DNA from: Paragonimus westermani
Lineage: Eukaryota; Platyhelminthes; Trematoda; Plagiorchiida; Troglotrematidae
Length of the DNA: 64,000 bases
Reading direction: 5' to 3'
Assembly (NCBI GenBank): GCA_008508345.1
Contig: QNGE01003546.1
Location: 1-64,000, forward strand
The position numbers were made by a program, and so were the translations under genes. The notes beneath the pieces are model-generated. The model saw only the letters and a program-made list of their open reading frames with translations. It made no database searches and was not told the DNA's origin. Of this stretch, positions 49,101-61,781 are shown piece after piece; position 1 is the stretch's first letter; every line of letters begins with the position of its first letter.

Positions 49101-50239
49101 TCCGTGGTTTATCTGTCCAGGGATATCGGTGTACAATACACATTCCACTTCTGATACTAACGGTCGGAGGCCTAAAAAAATGAATGATTTAATTTAAACA
49201 GCTTTTCCTCACATGTGTTAAATCTCACCGGTTAACCTCTTTGTTATGTTCAAAGTATAATGAAATATTCGGGAATAGGAAATTTTCGTCTAAATTTATT
49301 AGTCAGAATGAAAATTTGAATAGAGTTCCACATGGAACAACGATACGTAATTCATTCATATTTAGGCCCTAAAATTGATAAATATTTGACGCGTTTGTTT
49401 CACACCCAACAATCGCTTTCGTAACCCTTGCATGGACGCAAATTTGACTCCGCTGTTTATGAGTGTAACGCTGGAATAAAGAATTGTCCACCGTAATAGT
49501 CCCGCGTCATATAACTCATTGAATCAGCCAACAAGAAATGACCAATTCTGTGGACTAGGCTCTCTTGGTTATGATAACCTACCTCATATACAGACGGTAA
49601 ATACGGCAGCAAAAACACAACGTAGCTTTTTGTGCCTAACTATGCTTGGTTTGACCGTTTCTCTATTGAATCTCTCTCTTTGAATGACAACAAACAAATA
49701 ATCAATTTTGATCACTGTCCACGGTAACTAGTCCAGATTACTGCGTACACCCGATTATCTTCGTATGGATGACAGTTTTGCTCATAGAAGCATCCTTATG
49801 ACTTTTAGTAGGTTTACTGTGGAATCAAACGTACAATTGTTCGTTTTTATCATCGAACAGGCGCAGTCTCTGTGGAAACATCCTCCTTCAATCTGCATCA
49901 CCTATGTCCAACAGTGTTTCGAATTCGTGTGCTCTCATGAAGATAAGTAACTCCTGTTTTTGGTTGTCAACAGACTGATGGATAATCTCCGTTTCCATCT
50001 GATCTCTGTGTTTGTCTGCTGTCGGCAAAGCACAACAATCCTTTTAAGCTGTAAGACTATCTGATTGAGGTTTTTCGTACGATGACCGAGTTTCGAATAC
50101 AACATTTGGTACACTGCAGATTTGTGTTACTTGATGGCCTGATTAAATATTCTAATTGCTTCACAACAAAATATCAATTGGTACACGGTGGACGTAATCG
50201 GGGTTGCACTTGGCGTGTCCGCAGAAGTCAAGATTTTGT

Positions 50240-50335
50240 TGAATTTTTTTCGCAGCGTTCGCCATCCTGTTTCGCTCTCACTAGAGCTCGTCATTAGTGC
50301 ATATCCTTGTCATGGCCGAGATTTGAACTATGTTC
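50240..50335 (-). repeat. tRNA-derived SINE, 3' part
   Basis: CGCAGCGTTCGCCATC, TTTCGCTCTCACTAGAGCTC, GTCATTAGTGCATATCCTTG and ATGGCCGAGATTTGAACTAT follow the minus-strand order of the SINE from tail to B box. The A-box half is missing. It abuts a plus-strand copy starting near 50340, so the two form an inverted pair. Confidence 0.7.
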
Positions 50336-50339
50336 AAAC

Positions 50340-50590
50340 GAAAGTGGTTAAGCGTTCAGATTCGAGGATTCGGTCGTGTCTAATGCGAGGTCAATGGCGC
50401 AGTGGTCAACACAGTTGCCCCATGATTGGAATGACCGGAGTTCAAATTCCGGCCGTGGCAAGGATAGGTACTACTGACGAGCTCTAATGAGAGCGAAACT
50501 CGAGTCTAGTGCTTGTTTTCGAAAGAGGCTGGCCGGAAAGTCTATCTGAATGCGAAAGCTGCGATCAACTGTGAATGATGTTCAACCTGT
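50340..50590 (+). repeat. tRNA-derived SINE, near-complete reference copy
   Basis: Starts AAAGTGGTTAAGCGTTCAGA. The A box TGGCGCAGTGGTCAAC is at 50395-50410 and the B box GAGTTCAAATTCC at 50438-50450. Then come GGCCGTGGCAAGGATAGGTA, GAGCTCTAATGAGAGCGAAA, CTCGAGTCTAGTGCTTG, GAAAGAGGCTGGCCGGAAAG and GAATGCGAAAGCTGCGATCA to the tail GTGAATGATGTTCAACCTG. The A-to-B spacing of about 30-45 bases is that of a polymerase III promoter. Used here as the reference for the family. Confidence 0.85.
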
Positions 50591-52829
50591 TGGGTTTGTT
50601 AAAACGTGCAGTTGTTTATTAGCAAGATGCCATTTTGTTAACGTTTGTTCACTTAACCCGCTGGCTTCGTTTATTGCCAGACACATACTGGCCACAAGTC
50701 ATCGGACTAATCAGGAATTCACATTCAGAAGTCTAATGTTCAACCCTAATTCGCTTTTTCTGCCCTACTTGACTGGCGCGGTCACGACTAGCCGTCTTAA
50801 TTCTATATCCTGAGTAGAAAAACAATCACTTGTAAGCCCTAATTTTCCATGTACTTAACAGTCTAGTGTCTCCCACCCTGTTTAATGTTATGTTTGAAGT
50901 CCTTCAACCCCTCCCCACTAGCCTTATGCATCCATTTTTGGTCACTGATGTTTAGTTCTGCGGGAGAAATTCCAACTACCCACATCTACCAGTGCGCGCC
51001 TTCTAACAGTTATGTTCAACCTCATGAAAGGAACCAATCGGTTTGAATCATAGTTTGTTGTGTTTGTCTGACAGCATGATGTTGATCGATTGGATATCTG
51101 GTTTGTTCAGGCCTACGTAGTAATCGAACCCACAATATTACATACTCAGTTTTTCCGTTCCACATCCTAACCCGTACTGTCCTATTGTCATTTTTATCCG
51201 GTCATAATGATCTCCACTTTAGTGATAAACAAGTTCGATTGTGCTTCATACTTGAAGTCCATTCCTTCACTTGCTATTTGCATGCAATAATTCCAGAAGT
51301 TTATCACAAATCATGCACTTCTACCCACCATTGTTGTGTCACATCAGCTACCTTTGTCTATTGACTGTGAGACAGCTTCGTTTATTGTTGTTTTGCCAGC
51401 CTTCTAAACTGTTTCCTTCTCGAATGAAAAGTTCGTTCTTTGTCGACTTTCAGTGTTTCTGTAAGAGCCTAATATTTTTCAGTATGTAATAACACTATTT
51501 GTTCTGACTCTTGTAATGCTTGTATTATTGTCAATTGCGTTACGTACACTGTTTTGTGCAAACAGTACCCCCAAAACATTCTGTCAACAAGTTCTGAACA
51601 TTCTTGGTTTTCATGAAAAAATTTATTTGAAGTTTGTTATCTCTATATCGTCTGTTCCTAATCTGGTTGGCACCGTATTGACTTGTTGCCTTACAGCTTT
51701 GACACCCTGACCGGTTGATCTAATATCGTCGCTTTGGTTTCATCCATATCAATCAGACGAGGTCCGTGGTCAGTGGAAGGTGACCCATTGTTCACATGTC
51801 ATTCGAGGGCATACAGAATCAGGACTGTGGAATAATGATTTTTATGGAATCCAGTGAATTTAAAAGCCAATCAGTGCTCAAATCAAAATGCTGATAACCG
51901 TTTTTCTACAAACCCAACACTTAAAAATTCACTCTGGAATCCAGAAACAGAGTACACAATGAAACTGTATTTAAAGGTAAATTCACTTAATTTTGAATCG
52001 ATAACCAATAAAAAGTGCATGTCCCTTCTTTACTGTTCCCTAAGGTGATTATATGGAATGTGTGAACTTCAAATTCGCTTGCATTTGTAACTGAGCTTCA
52101 ATTTGTTTACAACTGCTTGTGGTTCGCTCTGTACGATACACGTGGGCGTTTAGAGCAAGCAATATTTCACAGCTGGACTGGTTACTACAACACACGCCAA
52201 TCGATCAAATCGATATAACCTTCTGAATAAAGTTCCCACGATTATATATCGTGTTGTATTCAAAGTACTGGTATATCATTTAAAATGGTTTAACAATGGT
52301 ATGCACCAAACGGTTTCAAGAAAAGCATGCTTTTTGACTGACTCCAAGGGCTTAACTAACAGCATAATGAGGAAAAATCGATTAAGAACGCCGAGATTCC
52401 TGATTCTGATAGTTATCATGGTTTTCAGGGGCTACGTAAAAAAAAACAGTCATGAATAAAAGCTGCACTTCATCCAACCCACAATTAATGGGACTCACGA
52501 GTCGGAAAAGCGGTTGCGTGACTTATGAGTTTGAAATGGTTCTCCATTTCCACACGGATCATACGCGATACTATTTCCGTGGTATACCACAATTCACTCC
52601 ACGGTCTCATACAACCAACATGTCTCGTTTGCCTCTCGGTTGTTCATTGATTCTCTGCTGGCTCCATTGACTCGATCCGCTGACTACGCAAGTGTCGTAT
52701 TCACCTCAGCTGAATTGTTCATTAAACCTAACATCATTGAGAAATACCTACAAGCATATGTGACTGAACCTTTGTATATGAGAACTCGGTCATACGTAGT
52801 GTGTGGTCAATGGTACAGCTGACTGCGAC

Positions 52830-52935
52830 AAGAATACATACTACTACAAGCTCTAACAAGAGCGGAACTCGAGTCGGGTCGAAATGGGCTGACTGAAGTG
52901 TCAATGGGAATGCGATAGCTGTAATCAATTATGAG
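52830..52935 (+). repeat. SINE 3' part
   Basis: TACATACTACTACAAGCTCT, AACAAGAGCGGAACTCGAGT, GGGCTGACTGAAGTGTCAAT and ATGCGATAGCTGTAATCAAT follow the order of the SINE after its B box. It is 5'-truncated and diverged. Confidence 0.6.
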
Positions 52936-54975
52936 TGACGTCCACTTTATAATTTCCAACACCATTAACCATTTTTATTTCGCCATCCACATTCATCAAA
53001 GTGGCGCGACGAAACGACCGCAGAATTTCTAGATTTTGAGAAGGTTGACAGTCGGACAGATGAATATGTATACAGTGGGTGGAGTAAACCACCGACGTCA
53101 GTGCTTGTTGGCTAATTTCTGGAGTTTCACATCTAGGTTGATTTTCTGTAAAATGTGCAACTGTTTATATAACAGAGTAGCCACGATTTCCTCGACATGC
53201 TGAAACAGAGATGGTGACTTTGAATGATCCCTAACTTCTTGTTAGTTTTTAAAATGGCAGCCCTAACTACTGAGAACCTGAGAATAAGAAAATTTCCTCA
53301 CGATGTAGCTGGAATCGCATAGATTTGTCAGTTGGTCAGAACTTACTGTCAGTGTGCCGATACCTTTTCTGTGTGAAAAGCAACCTTTGCTGACGACAAA
53401 ACATCTGCTACTGCCATATTCGTCAACAGAGGTTGCACGGTCTGAACACCACTCCACTTTGAATCACATTTCCGTAAATATGCTTCACCGAAGGAATTAG
53501 CTAGAGAGTTAAGGAAGCTATTTAAATGGGAAATCGTTTTGGCAGATTCAGACACAGCTGCAACTGTCGCTTTCTCCAAGAAGAATTAGTGTACCGTGGA
53601 GAAGTCACATCGCCACTGTGATCCTTCACAAACTGAACATAACAAGTGAGCAGAAACTGTAAGAAGGGCATATCAGATCCACAAAACTCACACTTATACC
53701 TTTTGTCAGATGATGGGATCCGGTGACGTCTACAGGAAGATGAGATATGTCGGATATTCACATATTCGAGGGGTTTTCATAACTAGCTGGGAGGATAACA
53801 TTCTCGGAATGTTTAACACAAAAGGTGCGTACAAAAAATGTGTTTGCTTTCTATCACCACCTTACCTTCAGACCTGTACTATGCTGACTATATCATTCTG
53901 TTCGACATGATTTCTTTAACTCCAAAGAAAATGAACATCAAGCTGAAAATGTCATCCGTTATTCTACACCGTACTTCGCTTTTACAAAGTATACTGTACC
54001 ACACCAAGATTGACAGTCATCGTCGATGATGACGTTGCGAAGAATCGAGAGGTTTGCTAACGTAACTAGTTGCTCCAGCAGTTGAATAGGTATATCCCAG
54101 ATGACATGTGACGAACCTTGTACAACATTTAACTACACACAGTCCTTCTACAAAACCGTGAAACTTAGCTTGTGTTTAGGAATAATGTTTGAAAGCTGTC
54201 CGTGTTCGATGACTAACTTCGCGATAGACTTACACATAGGTGGCGAAATGTCACCTAGCCAACGACATGGTTTTCGAGATATTTGGAAGACTCACGTTTA
54301 ACACGATGCCAATCGTACTGATCTACCTTGTTCACTAGCTTAACACACACATTTGGTGCATAGTAATCCTTCTTTTGTCGTTTAGTTTGTTTTTCCGACA
54401 ATCCGGAAAACATTAAGGGTAATTGCTAGTTGGTTAGTTCTGGAATTGGAAGATTTGAAAAGAGCCTGATTTTCAAAGATCATGTAGGTTTCCTGGCTGC
54501 GTCATGGAGTACCATATTCGCTTGCAGTCGTCACACAGTCATAAATGCGGCTCTGATGTAAGAATCTTAAGTTCATAAGGCTTCCGGTACGATTTTAAAT
54601 TTTGATTTATAATCTGTGTGAAATGTTAAAAACTACCAGTTTGTGTTAGTTGTGAAATCGAAGTTCCGGGTCTTTACGTTACTCACTTCGTTATCGCCAG
54701 AAGTTCTACTTTTGACAGCCCTACCTCGCCGTCTTCAAGGCTTATTTTTGTCAAAGTTAGACAAGTTTTTGACTCGTCGTCATCTCTTCAAACAAACAAG
54801 GCTTATAGAAAGGAAACTCATGGGCATCTCAAGGCTCATCGATGAGTTTTCGGTTACTCAAACAGATCAAAAAACAGTCGACTGTCCTTGGCTCTCAGTA
54901 TGTTGCCTGATATGGTCACTGTGAACTGTCGTACCATCATCGATTATATTTACGACAGTTCAGAGGCTAGCTTAC

Positions 54976-55135
54976 CAAATGTTTTCTGTTGCTCCCAATT
55001 GTAAAGAAACCATTTGCGGACCTTGTCGACAACGTGAACGGGCGCATGCAGATGATGCATACAGGACAGAGTGGCATCCATTATGCGTCGATAGTTGACT
55101 TTGTTTGCATTGGCCGAATCCAGTATATCGATTAT
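54976..55135 (-). CDS. CNG channel exon: first half of the C-linker
   Basis: Acceptor TACATGTTTCAG|ATA and donor AACATTTG|GTAAGCTA enclose 160 bases, 53 codons plus G. It starts IIDILDSANANKVNYRRIMD and continues ATLSCMHHLHAP, then VDKVRKWFLYNWEQQKTF. CNG channels read (M/I)RDVVxxASANxxxYRxxMDxTLxYMxxLxIPxxVQxRVRKWFxYNWxQQKTLDE here, so this follows directly on the end of S6. The phase-0 start means an upstream pore/S6 exon must end in phase 0. It is the most 5' exon seen. Confidence 0.95.
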
Positions 55136-55547
55136 CTGAAACATGTACAACATATCGATGTGCATTCAGATTGGGACGTCGATTACAGCTGTTCTCAATG
55201 TATGACGAAACGCTTTTTGTCACAATAAAATTGAGCAAGCAGTTCAGATCAGCCATGAAAGTTTTATTTGGGGCAACTTGTGGTAGTGTGTAAAAACTGA
55301 GAACATTGATCGCTTTCAGTACTCTAGAGGAACAAATTGTAGTTACTCTAGATTCGCTACGCTATCTGATCATCGAGGGCACAGCTTCAAGTCTCGAATC
55401 ACCACTTTTAAACTTACTTTAAAATTCGTTTCTGAGTAACCGTCCTTACCATAGTTAATCAGTTCTCGCTTTAAACCTACTGCAATTCCGATGTCTGTTG
55501 ATTGACGTAAAAGCATTCTGAAGACTGAAGTTAGCCCTCAGTCATGC
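55136..55547. other. Upstream of first visible exon, nothing recognised
   Basis: This is intron of the channel gene if the pore exon lies further upstream. No coding signal and no repeat was seen before the LTR at 55548. Confidence 0.5.
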
Positions 55548-56386
55548 TGTAGCGAGAAGGCGTCCAATAAAGCACAATCTTTATTGTCCAAATCGCCAGT
55601 CACATGCAACGCGCGCTCTCTCGTTTATGAGTCATAATTCCAACTCGCAACACCCCCCGCCCCGGTTTCCATTCACACGTCGTGTGCACTTCTAACCGGT
55701 TTACGTGTGTGACCTGTGCCTTCTATCGGAGGGTTTTCCGCTTGCCATCCCTCGTCTGTTTGTCCGATTTCGTTGCGCGATGGCTCGTCCGGCTGCTCGT
55801 GCTGTCCGCCATCCACCCAATGTTGGCNNNNNNNNNNNNNNNNNNNNNNNNNNNNNNNNNNNNNNNAACCATTACGAACTCCTGGTTATCACAGTTTGGT
55901 TTGATCAGGCATTCCTGGGTCCGCACTTTGCAATCACACACACAGTTCACGTACGCACACACACAACGCAACCTCTGCGCACGTACCCAATGTTCTGTGA
56001 CACCACTGGAACTAGCCGGTTCACGTAGTCCTTGGAACACTGGGGACAGTGTTCACCTGTGGAGGGTGCATTATAACGCAGCGTGCTGTTGACGCCATTT
56101 TGATTTTCGTTTGTGTAAGTCGTGTGCATGTCTTACTGGACCTTTGGCTCACGTTTGTTTGTTATCTCCTTTTATAGGAATATCGTTGGAACCCCGTACT
56201 TCTGAGAAACGCTGTCCCCCGGTGTCTCCACGTTGCACAAAGTGGGTTTACGAGTGTATCGAATACACGAAGCCAGAACGTCCGGCTTGCCTGTTACACA
56301 GCAGGCTTTTGAACGTACCTCCCCCGCGTTGAGGTATTCGGCCGAGCGTTCGGAAACTCGCACCTCCGACCTGACAATCCACCACA
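55548..56386 (-). mobile_element. Solo LTR (family B), long form with assembly gap, TSD ATGC
   Basis: Same ends as 27310-27840: minus strand TGTGGTGGATTGTCAGGTCG to TTCTCGCTACA. It is flanked by ATGC at 55544-55547 and 56387-56390, a 4-bp target duplication. A TATAAAA on the minus strand (plus 56170-56176) lies about 210 bases into the LTR, a plausible promoter. AATAAA lies near the 3' end. It is about 839 bases as written against 531 for the other copy. The central 55867-56280 is not shared and there is an N run at 55828-55866. (AC)n-rich sequence lies at 55937-55969. Confidence 0.9.
55828..55866. other. Assembly gap of 39 N
   Basis: N run inside the long solo LTR, exactly where it stops matching the other family B copy. 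The gap length may be nominal. Confidence 0.95.
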
Positions 56387-56390
56387 ATGC

Positions 56391-59300
56391 TGTGGTCACC
56401 AACAACGGTGGATGATCACATATCTTATCCAAATCTAAGGTGGGGACAATATCATTTTTACCTCAGGGATCCTTCAATGTAAGCATCATGTTTTACCTAA
56501 TCAGTTTTACTTGTTGTTTCATTCACTGACTGTTATTTACTAACCTTCCACTAGGCGTGTTTGGTCAGTTACATCTAACGACTTGATGCACAAGAGTACG
56601 AGGGGAATCTAGAAACAAGCGGCTAGTCATCAACGGCTTCTAGCATGTTGAATCACCACAGCTCATTTGAAAATGGTTGAGTGGATGAGACAGACAACAT
56701 GACCAAACCACATTGTTAATGGTGGCAAAGGTCCATACTGAATATTTTTAGACGCTTACTTTCAAATCAAATCACAATGGTAGCCGTTTTCGTCCTCATT
56801 TTATTTTCATCAGCTGGAGCTAGTCAGAACGGGTTTCTAATCATAAATCAGTGTCACGGTTACGTGTAGCATGTTAACACCCAAGAAAACTGAATCAAGA
56901 TTGTCTACCCACTTTACCAATGATTACCAGCTGTATGCACAAAAAATGACGTTCGCAATGGAATAATTTCTTCACGTTTCCTATTGTCACTCAAGACAGC
57001 TGAGCAATCTGTTTTGACCTTAATAAGTAAGTATCTTGTTGATATGACTTTGACGAAAGAGTTAACAGTTTTCATACCAACAACATACCTGATCAACGTC
57101 TCTACTAGTGTGGCTTGGGAAACCTAATGAACGTTGCTATTTTACCAATCAGGTGATAAAAAGCGAAGACTTATGTTTCCGCCTTTCTATCCATTAATTT
57201 TCTTGCAGCTCCAGAACCAACTAAATCGGTGGAACAGCAAGAAAGCGTGAAATCACGGCCAGGACGTTTGCCCCAAACTGCCTGAAAGAAACTTTAACTC
57301 ATCCGATAGCGTGCAACACTTACAGAGGAAGACACGGCACTTAATCCATAGGAGAGCGTTTGTCGGCCACGTGTCTTAACCTCAGCATTTCACTGTCGTT
57401 TGTGATACTTTTAAATACTCACAGTTTATGAATTTTCAAGTACACCGAATCTTCACTGGTCATCCGTTGGTAGTCGGTTTTACGTACTTGAACGCAACTG
57501 ACTGTCAATCTTTATGTGCCATGGATCTAGCTATGAGTGGTCCATACGGTCCAAGTGGAATTACACTTTCCGCTTGAAGACTGAAGAAACTATAAGAAGT
57601 GAGTTTCTGTCGTATTCAAATCTGAGTGTGGTTTTCAAGTTTACTTAGGTGTTGAAGCTGTGTCATTTTGAACCGAAATAGCCCATTAGGTAAGAACTCT
57701 TGTTGGAACACATCACAAATACGTATCATCCTCCGAACTTCGGAGTACAGTAGAGTTATCGATCAGATTTACTAGAATAGTTGTCTTTTTCCAATTTCGA
57801 AAGATCGCTTTAACCTAATCACTATTTTTTTCACTCCTGGCAGAAATTCTATGTGGTGCACCACTTTAATGTCCACAAAACTTCAAACGGTTTTCAACAG
57901 TGTAAACATCGCTGTTCAGCCCATGGCCTACATTGCAAGCCAATGACTATTCAACAAGCGACTCTGAAACGTACCATCTGGGTGTTTGAGCTACGCTCAC
58001 GTTCTGTTAGTTGTTCTCAACAACGTACCAGGGCACACATGCTTATTAAATGCGAGGTGTACCACCACGTGTTCACATGCTACATGAGCTTATCAGTATG
58101 TTGCCGTGTAGTCGCCCCGTCGTCTGCGCGAGACTAACGAAGTATGTATTCGTCTCTTCTGTGTGTGTTTGCTGGATTACCATTACTGATCAAAAATGGT
58201 AACAGATGACTGAAAAGCGAGTACCACTAGCTAAACGTAGCTATATAGTGAATTATGGCTTGTTTTCACCTCATTAGTTAGTGTGAGTGGACAGAATTCG
58301 TTTCATATTGTCTGTTTGCATTTGATTACGGCCACATGGACCTGAATTGGTGTACAAGAGGCTTCCTGATACTCACCCTCAAACCGACATATCATGATCG
58401 GTTTCATCCTTGTTGGGACTCATCAAGTTGAGATAGTCTGAATGAGAGATCGAACCGGCCGTAGTCAGAAAATAAACTGGCAATCTGAGGTGGACCGTTC
58501 TGTATCCCTGCTAACTAAAAAACGATCAGTAATGACACAACTACAAACAAACTCCCCCCCAGTCACAAGCAATACTCACAGAACTGGTGACCAAGCGGAT
58601 AAGAGCACTGTCTCGTACCCAGAAGAGAAGTCGTTTCGGTTCTACTAAACAAGACTGAGACCAATTGTGGAATGTCGGTTCAAGAGTGAACGTCAAAAAG
58701 TAACAATTCATTCTTTATAAGCGTCAACACAGTTTGAAAGCTGTGGTCTAGGTCTACAAAGTAAACCAAACAACCACGGTGAAACCTGAAGTGTAGGGGC
58801 AATGGATCAGTACTCAGCCTGTGTTGCCTCGGGTGATTGAGGTATACTTTAATGATCGGGTTCAATTATGCGCATCCCGACTTAGAATAGGATAACAGTA
58901 CACCTTTTCCCGAGGTAGCTATGCCAAACCGAGGGGATGGATTTGTTAACAATTCACCTTGCTACAAATAAGCCCCCGTTATCATTCCTTCGTAGTTCGT
59001 TAGACAGAAAGGACATGCTTCAGCTCACTGGAAAATTTTTGTGAATTCTTGAATAGTCTCGGTGGCACTTGATCTTCATCCGCTACTTCACTATACTTCG
59101 TTCGATTTCTACCTTCTATGAAATATGTAGCTTACCAAGAACGATTGAGCCCAAATTAACTGAAGCTTACAGTTTTCCTTCAACTGTATAATCCCGAACA
59201 AATCATATGCGCGTTTTGTTTATAATGCAATTACAGTTACCCAATACACAGGGAGTGTTTCATCTGATAGTCAGCAGACGCATAGTGTAGCCTGTGCTGT

Positions 59301-61781
59301 CGTCCACAATGTGTTTGTGTGTAACTCAATATGACACGGATTCCGGATAGAAGACATAACTGTTTCGGTCGGAAGCATGTGCCGGACCATCTCAAATCGT
59401 TTACTCTTTGTTGGCTCTTTTGAGAGGAAACTAAAACGACAACACACTCAAGATGCCGCAGACACACGCGCACACTGCCTTGGTGAAGACACGTGCCAAC
59501 TGTGAGAGAACAGTGTGACCCAGTTCGGTTGACTTCTGGCGATCGATCGCCTGCGTCTGACGGTGTGGTTGACCGAATGCTGTGTACTCACCCCCTACGG
59601 GTAGCTTCGTTCTAACCCCAAGGTAAGCGCCGATTTTGGTGGCCCAGTGGCCAAATGATGCCGGCTCACGAGTTGCCTGAATGGTGGTCAGCGGCTGTTC
59701 AAAAGTGTGGAGCACTTGTTACGTGTGTCTGCTTTTGTATGTAGTGCACAAACAGGTGTGTGTGAGGTGTAATCGACTTAACTCAGGCTGAATCCGTGCA
59801 CCTCCAAACGATCAACCCTTTGTTTATGTATGTGAATAAGCTTGGAACGTTTCCGTTTGAAGCGTAAGCAGTGAGAGAGCTAAATCAAGAGACCAACTGT
59901 TAACTGCATCAACATTCGAAAAGACTTGGTTTCTAGTTTGCCGTATGATTTTTGAGAACACCGGACTGTGGAGTGACAGATCAAACTACGTAGTAGTTAG
60001 ATTTCGCAGTTCTGTCGCTTCAGGATTCATAGTACTCACTGACACTACAAGTTATCTGCGATATTCACAAAATCCTTATATCACCAGTCCATCTCGCGAT
60101 CTGTTCGCTCCATGATTTTTTCAACCGCCACGAATTACTTGAGACTCAAGTGAACGGTACCAAAAACAATAGAGTGCACTTCATGAACTGTGAAAAATCT
60201 TATTCTAGTGTGAATGTTTGTTAATGTTTTGGTTAGATGAAACTTGAAGCAATCGTTTGCTACTAATAAACGATTGTCAAAGTTAACTTCAGTTTGTGCT
60301 GATAGGCGAGCACGTAATCATCTGAGGCTGTTTATTCACATGCGTCCCTTGAACTAATCTGTTTGTTAGCTAGACAAACCATTCGTCTACCTGTACGCAC
60401 CCATTCCCTTATCTGTTCGGTTAGTATTTCATGTATGTAACTAACGAGCACGAACGACATGTTGCTCGAGCACACATCTTACTTAAAACCTTGGTCATAT
60501 TCAACCTACATCACATGACGTATGACTTCAGACCAAATCGCAGCATCTCTTCAAGCATATACCGCATTGAAATGCATTCGTAGATAAACGAAACAGACAG
60601 ATACTGTAGTGTGGAACAAGTGAGTTGCATACGCGAAAGTTTAGTTGTAACCAGATTTTTGAGTTCATCTGACCTACGGTTGACATCAGCAACAAAACAT
60701 CTGTTGGAATTGTGACCGTCGCGGCAACTAACATATACTACTCCTTATTTTGGTGTTAAAACGGCATACATGGTGTGACAGTACGGTCGCTTGCATGACA
60801 AACTGACTGTGGTGATCCGCGGATATTCATCTGGGAACAGTTGTGTGACTGTTTTTCTGCTATCCCCTTTGTGATTGGTAAGAATTGGAAAAAAAAATTC
60901 GTTGAACGCGGTGTACCGTTGCTGAATTCTGTTTTAAGATTCAACACATGGACTTGACGCGTCATAGTTCTTAAGAAACCTGCCTCTGAGGTCAAGTGTT
61001 GAGAGCTAACAGTCAGAAATACTGAAATCGTGAATACGGATTTTCTGGTTTGCACCGCTGCATTAACCAGTTTGATCGATCCTACTCTGACTAGTATTAA
61101 TTACCTATGTCCAGAGAGGCCAGATGTCGAAATGTCGTTCACTCAGACGTTTATAGTCCAAAAGGACTATCTGTGGACCCATTTGGTTATATGAATTCGA
61201 CAGACTCGCGATTGTATCATGAGCTCTTGGTTCCGTGACCGTCGATTGGTTTGAAACGTCGTCTCTTTGAGTTTGATTCTTGACTGCCCCAGTCTAAAGC
61301 TATGATTGCATGAGTGGGTCAGGGCTTCACTGCACAACGTGGTCCGGCTGTCATCTTTATGTCTACTATGTTGAAACGTTGATGAAACTGTCGTACTGCA
61401 AATTATTGACACAAGTTTTGCTAAATGACTTAAAATTTGCTTCTCATCTTCAGATGTAATACGCTTCTGCGGGGCTACCAATAGGATGTGTATTTAACAT
61501 CAAGAAATACAGACAGTTTGCTGTCTGGTTATCAAGCTGCAACAACAGCAGTGGCAATAGGTGGATTGAGATGGGGGTCTGCATCTTCAAGGTCAAGGTG
61601 AACGTTGCCGAATTTGTTCATCCTCGGCTAAAACGATACAACTCTGTGGAGCATGGGGGCATGAACAATTGTAAAAAAAGTTTCTGATCTGCGACTACTG
61701 AGTGGACTAACATAGTAGGTTGGGATAAAGGAACGGAGCGTTGAGACTGAAGCTAAAGTGAGTTTATTCATTCAGTCTTTT
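56391..61781. other. Long stretch without recognisable genes
   Basis: Searched for the missing CNG S5-pore-S6 exon (expected wording TLITIGGLPEP and VGQ) on the minus strand without success. Open frames reach about 100 codons but none is recognised. The minus frame at 59431-59715 (EPASFGHWATKIGAYLGVRT) has a GC-rich, protein-like composition and a possible donor GGGG|GTGAGTAC near 59591. Confidence 0.4.

Larger units (their letters stand above)
42879..54975 (-). other. CNG channel intron, 12.1 kb
   Basis: Holds a foldback SINE (42932-43075), an (AT)n tract (43688-43703), an inverted duplication (44704-44860 against 46001-46168), SINE copies (50240-50590) and a SINE tail (52830-52935). Two overlapping minus frames at 53349-53761 are unexplained. 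46169-50239 and 53762-54975 hold nothing recognised. Confidence 0.7.
19199..55135 (-). other. Cyclic nucleotide-gated cation channel gene (5'-incomplete)
   Basis: Seven minus-strand exons join in frame into C-linker, cyclic nucleotide-binding domain (CNBD), charged helix and C-terminal tail. CNG channels are plasma-membrane cation channels opened by cGMP or cAMP bound to the CNBD. The wording [12 protein letters not shown] and FGEIS-LLALSGKNRRTADV, with no insertion between LL and NRRTA, is closer to beta-type (CNGB) subunits than to alpha subunits. The S1-S6 and pore exons must lie upstream and were not found within the next 8.9 kb. Intron sizes run from about 2.3 to 12 kb. No stop or frameshift was seen in any exon, so the gene looks functional. 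Confidence 0.9.

Noticed and set aside
55682..56432. Open frames of 60-136 codons spanning the N run
   Set aside because: They read through the assembly gap and the LTR, so the apparent length is artificial.
58370..58450. Donor-like sequence on the minus strand tested as the end of the missing CNG pore exon
   Set aside because: In the required phase the frame has a stop shortly upstream and no pore wording.
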